Shown: positions 13,485 through 24,119 of the stretch, one piece after another
Layout: every line of letters starts with the position of its first letter
Position numbering within the stretch: position 1 is the stretch's first letter
Assembly (NCBI GenBank): GCA_036897485.1
Contig: JAYMTF010000298.1
Location: forward strand, 1-40,728
Length of the DNA stretch: 40,728 nucleotides
From: Pelargonium nanum
Lineage: Eukaryota; Streptophyta; Magnoliopsida; Geraniales; Geraniaceae
Reading direction: 5' to 3'
Position numbers and translations under genes: made by a program
Notes under the pieces: generated by a model
Told to the model about the DNA's origin: nothing
The model's input: the letters and a program-made list of their open reading frames with translations, nothing else
The model's database searches: none

Positions 13485-13574
13485 CTTTTTTTTTTTTTTG
13501 ATAAGTAAGCGTACCAACCGAGGTTCGAACCTGAGACCTCTGGAGGAGCAAACACCTTAAGCCAATTGCTCCAA
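13485..13574 (-). mobile_element. tRNA-derived SINE with poly(A) tail
   Basis: Minus strand: pol III A-box-like TGGCTTAAGGTG (13553-13564), B-box GGTTCGAACCT (13521-13531), then ..TTACTTATC and a run of 14 or so A (T run at 13485-13499 on plus). About 90 bp. It sits between GLTP-A leader copies 1 and 2. Confidence 0.65.
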
Positions 13575-13767
13575 TGACAGTTGGTAATCACAGTCGGTTT
13601 GGTTCTGTACCGATGCACATACCTACTTACACCCCACAGGTTGTACTCAAAACTCACAGAAACCTGTTGAAGAGTTTCCATTTTTCAGCTGAAAATTCTA
13701 CAGTTCTGATTTTGATTTGTCGTTGTTGGTTGGTTGGTTTCAGGAGCTCGGGTACATTTGGCCGACA

Positions 13768-13945
13768 AAGACACGCACAATCAGGTATGGACGGCCCTCA
13801 ACCACGCACACAATCAGATACATACGGCCCTCAACAACGCACACAATCAGATACACACGGCCTTCAACCACACATACAATCAGGTAGAGACGGCCCTCAA
13901 ACACACGCACAATCAGGTAGGGACGGTTTTCAAACACACACCCAA
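13768..13945. repeat. 33-bp minisatellite (5 units)
   Basis: The anchor CACAATCAG (or TACAATCAG) occurs at 13776, 13809, 13842, 13875 and 13908, always 33 bp apart. The unit is close to CACAATCAGRTASASACGG + CCCTCAACCACACG. A related single unit occurs at about 13428-13480. Because 33 is a multiple of 3, several frames stay open, giving an 11-residue repeat such as HNQIHTALNNA, but no evidence supports translation. Confidence 0.9.
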
Positions 13946-14096
13946 GGTTGGTCCTCGAAACTCAAAATCATCTCCAAAATCTGTTGCAGATTTTCCATTT
14001 TTCAGCTGAAATTTTTGTGGTTCTGCTCTTGATTTGTTGGTTTGGTTGGTTGGTTTCTTCTGAACATTGTGTGTCTGTGTGTGTTTAGGGAAAAAA

Positions 14097-16035
14097 AGAG
14101 GAATGCGTGTCAGGATCGGTGTTCAGTGCGTCTCTAAAAGGGATGAGACATGTGAGATCTAAAGATGGTGAAATGCTCACAAAGCCCTTCTTAGATGTGT
14201 GCAAAAACATCTTGCCTGTTATTGGTACCTTCGCGTTTCTAGATGTTCAGTGTCAGAAATCATTGTCAACTTAGAATTTATTTGCTTTTAATTATTTTTC
14301 ATTTTGTTTTATGTTCCCTTTTTTTCACGGCAGGAAAGTTAGGAGCTGCTACGACCCTTGTAACATATGATGTTGCTGGTTATATATCAGTAAGTTCTTT
14401 ATTTGCTCATTCAAATTATGGTTTCCACCTTCCATTGCCTCTGTTCGCTGCCAAACACTTTTTATCATGTAGGCCATCCAAAAAATTTCATGAATATTTA
14501 GTGTTTTACATAAAATTTCTACTAATTTTATTCCAAAATCCCAATTAAAACGGTTAGTCGGTTCCGACGAAACTGATATTTCCTTTTTCCTCTCAAAATT
14601 GGCAGAGGTTGGAGTCTAAATATCTATCCAACCCATCAGAGTTCAACCTTTTGTACAATTTGGTACTAGCTGAGGTTGAAGCTAAAGCACCAGCCGCTTC
14701 ATCTACTTGTGCAAACAATTTACTTTGGCTAACGAGGTAGGCATTGCTCCTAGCATTTGCACGTGTATGAAAGTATGAAAATGACTCAGATTACGAGTAT
14801 CTCCATAACTTTTATTTTCAGGGTCATGGATTTCTTGGTGGAACTGTTTCGTGGCCTACTGCAAAATCCGGACTGGACCATGTCGCATGCTTGTAGCGTC
14901 TCTTATAGCAAGACTCTGAAGAAACGGCATGGATGGCTAGCCAGGTCAAGTTTTTGGGTAAGCACTCATTAACACAATTGAATATTTAGTTGCAAAGTGT
15001 CTCAGAGGCTGAGTTGAGAACACTTATTCTCGTGGAAAGAATAAAACATGAACAAGTTTTTTATTTGGGCCAATAGTTGGATGAACCTTTTGTGTAACCA
15101 CACAATTTTAAAGTAATTTTGTTTCGTAAAGCCATCAAATGACCATCTTTTGTACCTACGGATGTTCATGTTCTGGTCTGGATTGGAAAGCCGGATCGGA
15201 CCAGAAAGTGTGCACTGACAAGCCCTTTGGTCTTTGCAATTAGAAATTTCAGTCTTTCGTTCTGGACCAGAATGGGTACACCTATCTTCACTACAAGAAA
15301 TGTCGCTTTTCGCGGCGAAAAAGCGTAGTAAAAGAAAAACAGTGGTCGCGAAAGGTTTACAAAAAAAAGTGCATCTGTTTTGGAGCTTTTTGCAACAAGA
15401 GAATTGGACATGGCCGTTTTGAGACTTTTCACGGAGGCTTTTTGTCCTCTTGTGACGAATTTTGGTCACCGTGAAAGGTGATCTTTCTTGTAGTGATCAG
15501 TTGTACCAATTTACCGCGTTATTTTTGTACATAGCCAGGATAGCCCCACCTCAGCTTTGCGGAGAGGTTGTTTCCCGACTTAAACCCGAGACCTCAAGGT
15601 AGCAAGCCTCCCGTTGTGCCAAAGGCCTCGCCCTCATTGCCAAAATGCTATAAATCAATAAGTTACTTCATATGATTTCTTTCTTCTTCAATTCATTTCA
15701 TATTCACAATGGATTGGGTTACAGGTTGCCTTGAAGCTTGCTCCGGGCAGGAAAAAGTTTATGGCTGTCGCAGGAGGCACAAGTGATCTCAACTCCGTCA
15801 TTGAACGTTTCTGTGAAAACTTAAGTCTACTTCTGGAGGAAAATCACAAGATCTTGGTAAGATTTCTTGCAAATCGGTTTAACTATTAAGCATAGAAACT
15901 TCGTAACTTTTGTTCACGAACATTTATCAATAAAGAATGACATTCGCAGAAAGACGCAAATTGTTTATTCTTTTGTTTTCTTGTTTTGACGTTTTACAGG
16001 CGAGTTTTGCACTGGACGAGATAAAAGCTTCTTGA
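14097..16035 (+). CDS. GLTP-A: diverged glycolipid transfer protein, start codon lost
   Basis: Tandem paralogue of GLTP-B. Exons ~14097-14224, 14334-14389, 14606-14736, 14822-14957, 15725-15856 and 16000-16035 have the same lengths, phases and GT/AG borders as GLTP-B (apart from the exon 1 start), and no internal stop. However, the ATG of GLTP-B is replaced by GAG GAA TGC GTG, an in-frame TAG lies 5 codons upstream, and the nearest in-frame ATG is at 14143, which would drop 13 residues. Acceptor-like TTTAG at 14088 leaves room for an unknown upstream exon. At the position equal to GLTP-B Asn57 (DVGGN) it has Tyr (DVAGY). Asp41 is Gly and Trp138 is Arg. Asp53, Trp100 and His139 equivalents remain. 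It may be a young pseudogene or a copy with changed ligand use. Intron 4 holds a CACTA MITE and a SINE. Confidence 0.7.
15289..15495. mobile_element. Non-autonomous CACTA (En/Spm) element in GLTP-A intron 4
   Basis: Perfect inverted termini CACTACAAGAAA (15289-15300) and TTTCTTGTAGTG (15484-15495), the classic plant CACTA end. 207 bp, no transposase. Subterminal GTCGCTTTTCGCGGCGAAAA-type sequence. The 3-bp target duplication is not clear (CTT on the left, ATC on the right). It is absent from the same intron of GLTP-B, so it inserted after the duplication or was lost from B. Confidence 0.85.
15528..15636 (-). mobile_element. Au-like SINE in GLTP-A intron 4
   Basis: Minus strand: GAGGCCTTTGGCACAACGGG (A box, 15610-15621), CGGGTTTAAGTCGGGAAACAA (B box, 15577-15587), then CTCCGCAAAGCTGAGGTGGGGCTATCC. 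This follows the tRNA-related head and body of plant Au SINEs as I remember them. Confidence 0.75.
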
Positions 16036-17640
16036 TCGCAACTGATATCCCGGTGGTGATTCTCTTACACCTGAATACTTGTTGACACGACACGACACAA
16101 TCAACATGTTTAAATAAATGGCTTTTATATTACACGACTGGAGGCATTTAAGTAAATGAGTTTGGAATTGGATTGATTTGACACGACTCAATATATTTAA
16201 CCCATTTAATGTACGAGAGCAATATTTTATACCATTAGTTGTCACTCTTACAATTTTATCCTTAAATGGGTAGCATGACCCTTCGACTTAACGATCCACA
16301 CCGAAATATTAGAGCTCACTCATCTTTTTTGTGCTTTTGCCTAAACAGTATAATTTGGTTAACTTTTGCGCTTATTCTGATTCGTGTCTTCTCGTCAGGG
16401 GTATCAATCAGCTTCTTTTGAAGACGGAGGAGTCAGAATAAGCCTTGCAGATTTAATTTTTCTCGTCTTTTGAACAGTTTCACTAGTAGCAAATGTGTTT
16501 TGGAGGTAAACACTGATAGAAAATAAAGGGTTTGTTTGGTAAACTTACGTCTAGAAGTAAATAAAGGGTTTGTTTGGTAAATTTAGTTTAAAAGTACATT
16601 GAAAATGTAGTTTTGTCATGTTCGGTACTCTTATTGGACTATCAATATGAATTCAGATCGACCTCTTGTTTTCGAAAGAACTATGTGTTTGTCATATTTG
16701 CAGCGTAAGGTCAACCCTTGAAACAATGGGGTCAACCGAAAACATGTTAAGAAGACTTTGTTTGTCACCAAACAAATACATGTCGATCCATAATCGCTTA
16801 GAGTTGACCGTTTATTACATTGACCTTGTATTATGATTTGAAGGTCAACCCATACAACACCAAAGTCGTCTCTATCGTCCTACACGGTCAACCATTCATT
16901 TCAGAAGATGGTTTGAATTAAAGTGTATCGTAATTGCATTGTGATATAGTAAAGACATTTTAGTAACACCGCCCTCATCTCTTACCTCATGTGAGAGTTG
17001 CAGGAGGTTGAGAGCTCTTGTGCGAAATATCTAGAAATTACGAAATAGTAGGGGCATTTAAGTAACACCACCTTCAACTTTTACCTCATGTGAGAGCTGT
17101 AGGAGGTTAGGGGCTCCTGTGAGAAATATTTGTTTCGAAAAAATGTTTGCAAGGAGAGAGTTAGCCGAACATCAACGACTGATTTTCTTTGTAGACGTTG
17201 CTACATGGAGGTCCCTGTAAGAGGGAAGTTGAGCAACCAAAATTAATAAATTATAATAAAGACATATTTGCCATCAATAAGAGTAAAGTCTAAATGAAAA
17301 GTAATTTAATCCCCGCTCAACACATTTTTGGAAAATGTGAGAACTTTAGCTTGTGACTAAGTCTCGAATGAGAATTAGTTTTGGGTATGGTTAAACGGCT
17401 AAAATGTGTCAACCGCGAGTTTGCAGGTCCACTTAAAACACATCATAGTATTAAACCAAAAACAAACAAAAAATAATTTAGTATGGACCAAATCTAAACT
17501 CAAAAAAATGAATTCGGTCCGATTTGCTTACATGGAAATGTGGACCGCGATTCTAAACCAGGAAAGATAAGAAACGTGTTTCCATCAAACAACTTTTTCT
17601 TTTCGTAAATTTTAATGTGTCTCGCCACTCAGCAAAAAAT
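16036..17640. other. Intergenic spacer between GLTP-A and GLTP-B
   Basis: Contains a 'gacacgac' hAT-like remnant (about 16080-16270), a short duplication of AAATAAAGGGTTTGTTTGGTAAA (about 16526-16580), and a ~100-bp direct repeat anchored on TAACACC at 16963 and 17063 ('ttacctcatgtgagag..gcaggaggtt'). I see no gene. Confidence 0.45.
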
Positions 17641-17988
17641 ATTAAAACTTGCAAAGTATTGAGTTTTTTGGGCCGGCCCGAGTTACTGATTTGGTGCAAA
17701 TTTGGACATAATGGGCCGATTCGTGGGCTTTAAAGCCCACTTCACCAACGGCCCAATCCAAAAACACAGACATTGACACGAGTCACAGCATTTTCTCAGA
17801 CCAGCTTCGTCTCTTACACGCCTTCTTCACTATTGCTCCTTTTCACTTGAGCTTCACGATCACTGGTCGATCCTCAAAGCTCAAAATCACGCAAATCTGC
17901 GGTAAAATTTCAACTTCTCAGCTGAAAAATTTAGCAGTTCTGATCTTGATTTACTTGTTTCGTTTGCTTTGCTTTGTTTAGAAAAAAA
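17640..17988 (+). promoter_or_regulatory. GLTP-B promoter and 5' leader with paired site II elements
   Basis: TGGGCC/GGCCCA-type elements (plant site II, TCP-binding class) cluster here: GGGCCGGCCC near 17670, TGGGCCG near 17712, a perfect 18-bp palindrome GTGGGCTTTAAAGCCCAC at 17723-17740, and GGCCCA near 17750. The single-copy leader runs from about 17815 to the ATG at 17989. None of the site II cluster is present upstream of GLTP-A. Confidence 0.6.
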
Positions 17989-20900
17989 ATGGAGTCAGGA
18001 TCGGTGTTCAGTGCGTCTCTGGAAGGGATGAGACATGTGAGATCTGAAGATGGTGAAATGCTCACAAAGCCTTTCTTAGATGTCTGCAAAAACATCTTGC
18101 CTGTTATTGGTACCTTCAACTATACCTATTTCATTTCCTTAATTTGTTTCATTTATTTCACAATTGCATGTCAACACTGTAATGATGATTTTGCTATAAT
18201 TTTGTTGTAATGTGAGATCTCAAGCTTTTGATAGTAATTGATATTTGGGTCTTTAAGTATCTGTAGAAGGTTTTAGACTTTTAGTTGACTTGACTAGAGG
18301 ATTATAGGCTTTGAGGTTACGAGTTCGAGTCTTGTCGTAGAAGACCTGTGTATGGACTATGTGTAGGCTTGCATTTGAGAATGTGTGTTAGAGTATGAAG
18401 TTAGTGTTAGTTTTTCAAGTTTCAACTATCAGCTTAAGTGCTAAGAGAACCCAATCCAAAAGATTAGTTTTAAGCGTTTTAATAACATAACCTTCGAAAA
18501 GACTAGTTTTAAGCATTTTGCTGACATAACATAACCTTCCAAAAGACTAGTATTATAGGGGGAGAACCGACGAGCCAACTAGATGGCCCCACTCTTGGCT
18601 CATACTGATCCTTCGAGTTGTCGGCGGTAGCCAACTCTTGACTCGCACTGATCACTCTTGTCTCACACTGATCCTTCAAGTTCTCCCCTTCCGCTTTGGT
18701 AGCCAGCTCTAGATGACCCACTCTAGTGGCCCCACTCTTGGGGCAACACTGATCCTTCGAGTTCCCCCCTTCCGCTTTGGTCAACTCTCAATTGAAGAGC
18801 CAATGGAACAATCTAAGCCTAATAGGAGAGCTCAACCCCCAAAACTAGTCTAATAGATGGAAGAACGTATAAGAAGCACCCTTGGTATATGGTATGTTTC
18901 TGATGTGGGATCATAATATTATCAGTGTTTTAAAAAGCGCAGAGCGCACTTGAGGCGCAAAGGTCGTCTGGGGCTTAAGCGCACTGTATATATCTCAGCC
19001 TCTGTTGGAATATGTTAATAACGTTGTACTAGTTTTGAGTTGCATTTAGATATTACTATCATGTATCATGGCATGAATAGTCGGGATTTTTCTAGAAGTT
19101 CAGTGTCAGAAATCATTTTCAATTCAGAACTCAGTTGCTTTTAATTATCTTTCATTTTGTTTTCTGTTTCTTTTTTTTTCACGACAGACAAGTTTGGAGC
19201 TGCTATGACCCTTGTAAAATACGACGTTGGTGGTAATATATCAGTAAGTTCTTTATTTGCTCGTTCAAATTATGGTTTCCACTTTCCATTGCCTTTGTAC
19301 TCTGCCAAGCACTGTTTATCATGTGGGCCATCCAATTTATTTTGTGAATATTTATTCTCTCACATAAAATTTAATACTTACTTTTTCAAAATTTGCAAAA
19401 TGAACTTCATTTGTTGGCTGGTAAATTCTACTTTGGAACAACCAATATTAAACCAGTGACTGGTATCCAAGTTGAGCCGTCTTCAATATCATCCTTATGG
19501 ATCTTACCATATATAGAAAAAATGACATTCTTAGGGTGCAAAGCATTTTTCCCTTCAAATTTCAATTGCCAGCTGAAACCGTTCAATTCTTAGTTTTTTA
19601 ACCCTATACATATCCCTTAAAAACTGATATTTCCTTTTTCCTCTGAAAAATGGCAGAGGTTGGAGTCTAAATATTTATCCAACCCATCAGAGTTCAACCA
19701 CTTGTACAGCTTGGTCCGGGCTGAGGTTGAAGCTAAAACAGCAACGGCTTCATCAAGTTGCACAAACGGTTTGCTTTGGCTAACGAGGTAGGCATTGCTC
19801 ATAGCTTGTGCTCTATACGCAAGTATGGAAATGAATTAGATGACATGCATTTTGTAACTTATATTTTCAGGGCCATGGATTTCTTGGTGGAACTGTTTCG
19901 TGACCTACTGCGAAATCCGGACTGGACCATGTCACAAGCCTGCAGCGATTCTTACAGCAAGACTCTGAAGAAATGGCACGGATGGCTAGCCAGTTCAAGT
20001 TTTTCAGTAAGCTCTCGTTAACACAATTGAACTTTTAGTCTCAAAGAGTATCTTAGATGCTGAGTTGAGAAAACATATTCTTGGGTATATTTAATAATAT
20101 GAACTTGCTTGTGCAAAACCGCTATTCTGACTAGTGACTAGTAGGGGAATGGATCGAAAATCCCAAAATTCATGAACCGAAGGCCGGTTGGGTCTTAAAT
20201 TCCAGTCTCGACCCAATCATGCACACACCTATTGACTATCTTTGCGTAACCTCATAACTTTATAAGTAATTTTGTTTTGTAAAACCTTCATCTTTTGTAC
20301 CGATTAACAGCCAAGATTTTATACAAAAAAGGCGACCCAGTGCTCAAGACAGTAGCCTCACCTTAGCTTTGCGGAGGGGTTGTTTCCCGACGAACTGTCA
20401 TATCTTGAGATGACAATTTGGGTTTATGGGTTAAGTTTTTCATGTTTGGGTTGCAAGAGGTGCGAGTCAGGATTTGTTTTGGTCCATGGGTTTTACATAG
20501 AAAATTTGTGGGTTTGTCTAATCTGACTTGGAACTTATTTGGGTATAGTTTATGTGACCCAAACCCTAGAAAAATGTTGGTCGAGTTTCAGATGTCTGGG
20601 TTCAGATCCAAATTGAAAGCTCAAGTTGCGCCAAGTCTCATCCTCAGTGACGAAATACATAAATCAATTAATTAGTTTGTATGATTTATTTTTTCTTCAA
20701 TTCGTTACATATTTATCGATGGATTGGGTTACAGGTTGCCATGAAGCTTGCTCCTGACAGGGCGAAGTTTATGGCTGTCATAGGAGGCACAAGCGATCTC
20801 AACTCCGACATTGAAAGTTTCTGCGCAAACTTCAGTCCACTTCTGGAGGAGAATCACAAGTTCTTGGTAAGATTTCTCGCAATTCGGGTGTTAACTATCA

Positions 20901-21497
20901 AGGTTTTTGTGTCATTCCTCCTCCTTGAAAGTTCATAACTTTGGATCGCGAACATTTATTAATAAAAAATGATGGGTTAAATCCTTCTGCACCGCAAACT
21001 GTTAAACATTTGAAAAGGGCTCCTAAATTTTGGTTATGGACCATTTTCAATGAAAAAGCTCGTAGCCTCATACACATTTTAGATTTTATGGTTTTCCCCT
21101 TATGATGAATCCTAAACTAAATTTTTTGAAATTGGTCGGCAAAAGATTTATACTTTTTAATAAATTGAATCTACCATCATGTTAATCTCGCAAATCTACA
21201 TGATCTTAACACAAAAATTAACCAAAGCTCCTCTAAATTTAACACAAGAATACCCTAAATTGAAGATTATAATACAAACTTATGATTGTCATAAACCGAT
21301 TTTAGTGATAAACCACACTTTCTGTCAGTCCAATGATGTAAACATTAAAATAACTGTTTATGGGTTAAAACTTATGTTTTTTTAATGGTATGAGGATGCA
21401 TAAAGATTTAACCCAAGAATGATAGAGACATATTATGATCTTTTTTCCTGACTTTTTGCAGGCAAGCGTTGGATTGGACGAGTTAAAAGCTTCCTGA
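17989..21497 (+). CDS. GLTP1: Glycolipid transfer protein 1 (GLTP-B)
   Basis: Cytosolic protein that moves glycolipids between membranes. Exons 17989-18109, 19188-19243, 19657-19787, 19871-20006, 20735-20866 and 21462-21497 join into 203 residues, against about 202 in the Arabidopsis protein as I recall. The GLTP fold spans nearly the whole chain. The ligand-site residues expected from human GLTP (Asp48, Asn52, Lys55, Trp96, His140) map to Asp53 and Asn57 in KYDVGGN, Arg60, Trp100 in LLWLTRAMDF and His139 in KKWHGW. The C-terminus is ASVGLDELKAS. No signal or membrane segment is seen. Promoter elements and frame are intact, so this is the likely working copy. Introns 1 and 4 hold repeats. Confidence 0.95.
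18220..18960. repeat. Repeat-rich GLTP-B intron 1
   Basis: Three parts: a possible SINE-like piece with GAGTTCGAGTCTTG (about 18295-18345); a family remnant 'ttagagtatgaagttagtg..caactatcagcttaagtgc' (about 18370-18440) related to sequence in the succinate-CoA ligase intron at 28380-28610; and degenerate direct repeats of CACTGATCCTTCRAGTT with CCCCACTCTTGG and CCTTCCGCTTTGG (about 18580-18785). A palindromic GCGCAGAGCGC..GAGGCGC piece follows at about 18938-18965. Confidence 0.5.
20338..20396 (-). mobile_element. Truncated Au-like SINE, GLTP-B intron 4
   Basis: Shares 'agcctcaccttagctttgcggaggggttgtttcccgac' with the SINE in the same intron of GLTP-A, then stops abruptly at the B box and is followed by a hAT-like element. 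The shared position suggests the SINE predates the gene duplication. Confidence 0.6.
20404..20624. mobile_element. hAT-like MITE, GLTP-B intron 4
   Basis: Inverted ends TTGAGATGACAATTTGG and CCAAATTGAAAGCTCAA. The interior is of the family type ('gggttttacatagaaaatttgtgggtttg'). It abuts the truncated SINE. No target duplication is seen. Confidence 0.5.
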
Positions 21498-21761
21498 AGG
21501 CAACTAATATCTCGATAATGACTTTCTTGCCCCTTATTCCTTGTTTTCCGTTCTTTGAAAACTATATTTCTTATATGCACCAATCATAACATGTTTAGTA
21601 TGAATTACAAAACCACTAAACTAGCATGTAACTGGTCTCCACCTTTTCTATATAATTTTGGTATTGATTATTTATAATGTTTCTTAGTCACGGTCAATCT
21701 TTGACCTGCTAGTCGATTTATGTCGAGAGCGGGTTTGATCCTCGTTGTTCGAAATTACGAT

Positions 21762-22033
21762 TAGGGGTGGCAATTTGTCTTCATGAGTCGTGTTGAAGTT
21801 TTAGTATTACGGTGAGTTAACCTGAACACGTCTTGATTACTATACGGAATGAGTTACACGACACGCACACGATCCAATTATGAACCGGTTGACATGACAC
21901 GGCCCGTGTATGATCTGTTCAATTAAACGGGTAAGGTGGTTCAATTAGATTTGGTATGAACACAATTATGCTGAACCTAATCCCGCGTAAATTTGTGTCG
22001 AGTCACGAGATATGACCCTAATTGTGAGCCCTA
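21762..22033. mobile_element. hAT-like MITE ('gacacgac' family) between GLTP-B and RIC
   Basis: Ends TAGGGGTGGCAATTTG and CCTAATTGTGAGCCCTA. Flanking 8-mers ATTACGAT (21754-21761) and GTCACGAT (22034-22041) match at 6 of 8. 272 bp, noncoding. Confidence 0.7.
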
Positions 22034-22567
22034 GTCACGATGCTATCTAATTCTCTCTACATTTCTAGTTTCCGAGGAACCAGTAACCACCAACCAACCA
22101 AGACCTGTAAAAACCTTTCTAAATATAGCTTCTCCCAAATGTTTCTTCCCTAAATTTTCGATTTGAGTTCTGGTTTTGGCTAAAAGGGTATTAGAAAAAA
22201 CAAGCCATTGTCTCCAAATTTGTCAAAACCTTGTTTTGTCATCATTGATGTAACATTCTCACTTGCTTGTTTTCCGACTTTTGCTTTCGGTGCAAGGTGT
22301 GTATCTCTAAAACATTGAATTCAGGTAGCAATTGGTTTAGAATTTTTGTTCAGTAATGAAAATAGAGAATCTAGAGAATCGAAATGGGAATGTGATTCTC
22401 ATTGTACTGTTTGGATTATGATTTTTGGTCATGAAAATGGCTCTGAAAATTGTTGTTCTTGATACTCAGTACATTTTGTGTTTGTTTCAGATTTGATGCT
22501 TGAATTTTCCTTCATTTTCTTGGGAAATACGTGAAAGTTTTCAAGCCAAAAACAGTGCTTGAAAATT

Positions 22568-23821
22568 ATGGCATCCAATAAGATGAAAGGTCTTTTCAAG
22601 GGACTAAGATATATTTCTCAAAAATTTGGTATTGAAAAAATTCTCAATTTGTATATGTATATTATTATTATTATATATAAAAATCCAAATAATAAAGAAT
22701 GTGAAGGTTAATTTGGTCATTATGCTGTGCAGATAGTGAGAAAGAACCTGAAATGCAGATTGGTCTTCCCACAGATGTAAAGCATGTAGCTCATATTGGA
22801 TGGGATGGCCCATCTGTGAATCAACCAGGATGGGTAATTTTATCATTTATACTCACACATAGGGCTGACAATTTGGGTTATAACCCATGACCTTACACAA
22901 ACACGACACCAATTGAAGTAAGTTTGGGTTCAACTCAATCGGGTTTGTGTCGATTGACCCAACCCATTCAATGATTGAGTCGTGCTCGTGTCAAACCCGC
23001 CCAAGTAGACAGGTTGTATAACCCGTATATTGACCCATCTATTGAAGGATAAAATTGTTATTTCTGAAACATATTGGAAAAAACGATTTATATGGGTCAA
23101 ATATATCAAATCTTGTCGCTCACTATCAACTCGAATTTGCAATTTGGTCACATATTTTCAACAATTATTTGAATTATCTTTTGGAATGGGGTAAAAATAT
23201 TGAAATTTACATGCAGATGAGTGACTTTAAAGGAGAGGAATCAGAAAGCGCGAACGGAGATACCGAAGGTCTGATTTGTAATTATATATAATAATATCGA
23301 TGTTGTAAGAGTTAGACCGAAATTTAACATGAAACTTTGAATGTGTAAATTAGTCAATATCGATATGACAATATTTTAATTGCTTAGATCGTGAAAGTCA
23401 AAGATCGCAAACAACCACGACAAGAGACTTGCCGGACTTGCCAAAAAAATCAAGACGTTCGAGCACAAATATGAGCGCCGAAGGTGAAAACCTAGGAAGA
23501 GAAAAATCAGTTAGAGAAAAACCAAGAGCATCAAGAAGGTCTTCTAAAAGCACCCTCAAAGCATCCGAAAGTTCGAACGCAGGTCGGGTCTCGGATACAG
23601 GTTTGGAAAACAACCCAGAGAAAGATGCCATCAGAAAGGCCCGAAGAAAGAAGTCAAAAGACACGAGGGACCCGTCCCTTACAGGTGGCGGTGTGTCTCG
23701 AAAAACCAGATCATCGTCGAAAGCTGCGTCTTTAGATTCGACTTTAGATTCGACTTCTTCAAGTCTCGGGTTAATTTCGGAGTCAAAAGTACAAAATGAA
23801 GAAGAGGATGGGTTATCTTGA
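22568..23821 (+). CDS. ROP-interactive CRIB-motif protein (RIC family)
   Basis: A plant effector that binds active ROP (Rho of plants) GTPases through a CRIB motif and acts in cell polarity and the cytoskeleton. Exons 22568-22628, 22733-22833, 23217-23268 and 23388-23821 give 215 residues. The N-terminus [20 protein letters not shown] is basic and hydrophobic, typical of membrane-associated RICs. The CRIB core runs from about residue 30 to 46 ([17 protein letters not shown]) with the Pro, two His and Gly of the ISxPxxFxHxxHxG pattern. The rest is a Ser/Lys/Arg-rich low-complexity tail with [12 protein letters not shown]. The intron 3 donor is a weak GTCTGA. It is closest in form to RIC1/RIC6/RIC7, and I cannot choose among them. 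Confidence 0.92.
22861..23060. mobile_element. hAT-like remnant in RIC intron 2
   Basis: Begins TAGGGCTGACAATTTGGGTT at 22861 and has 'aacacgacacc..gggtttgtgtcgattgacccaaccc'. The right end is lost. It lies 27 bp after the exon 2 donor. Confidence 0.45.
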
Positions 23822-24119
23822 AACAAAATGGGTTTATATGGGTGTGTTTGGTGACAGTGGTAGCTAGTATCTTGGTTAGTTTAACCTTAAACCCTAATTG
23901 AAATTTATACCGTAAACACTTCACACAAACAAAAACAGTGTATATTATTGTATTATTACTCTATTGTATCAACTTGTGTATACTTTCTACATTAATTAAT
24001 TATTCAAATTCTTTTCTTTTTCTTGTTTTCTAGATAATTATATAATTAAGTTAACTAGTCTATTGACCGAATTATTGATTCAGTTGATCGAGAATTGAAC
24101 TGTACGACGCTTTAGAGAC
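23822..24119. other. RIC 3' flank
   Basis: AT-rich 3' UTR and downstream DNA. I see no gene or repeat here. Confidence 0.4.

Larger units (their letters stand above)
13236..14090 (+). repeat. Partly triplicated GLTP 5' leader
   Basis: Three diverged copies of the sequence just upstream of GLTP-B lie here: about 13236-13385, 13615-13745 and 13946-14060. Each has GGTCCTC/GTACTC..AAACTCA, then TTTTCAGCTGAAA, then a GGTTCTGATTTTGATTTG segment and TTGGTTGGTTGGTTTC. The GLTP-B version (17815-17980) occurs once and continues straight into its ATG. The region between copies is filled with a SINE and CA-rich minisatellites. It looks like local duplication of the leader after the gene duplication. Confidence 0.65.

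Noticed and set aside
13485..13574. tRNA gene
   Set aside because: A and B boxes are present but no cloverleaf can be drawn, and a poly(A) tail follows; a SINE explains it better.
13574..14032. ORF containing the 33-bp repeats as a possible repetitive protein
   Set aside because: The open frame follows from the unit being a multiple of three. It starts inside repeat DNA, has no splice link to GLTP-A in frame that I could show, and no protein match known to me.
11763..14097. Joining the 11676 ATG fragment as the missing first exon of GLTP-A
   Set aside because: The phase does not fit: the donor at 11763 leaves one base, and the acceptor at 14088 would then read GLTP-A out of frame.
15002..15469. 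Minus-strand 155-codon ORF in GLTP-A intron 4
   Set aside because: Overlaps the CACTA MITE and other repeat DNA, with no recognisable protein.
23398..23826. Minus-strand 142-codon ORF
   Set aside because: Antisense of RIC exon 4, whose plus-strand frame joins correctly to the CRIB exons.
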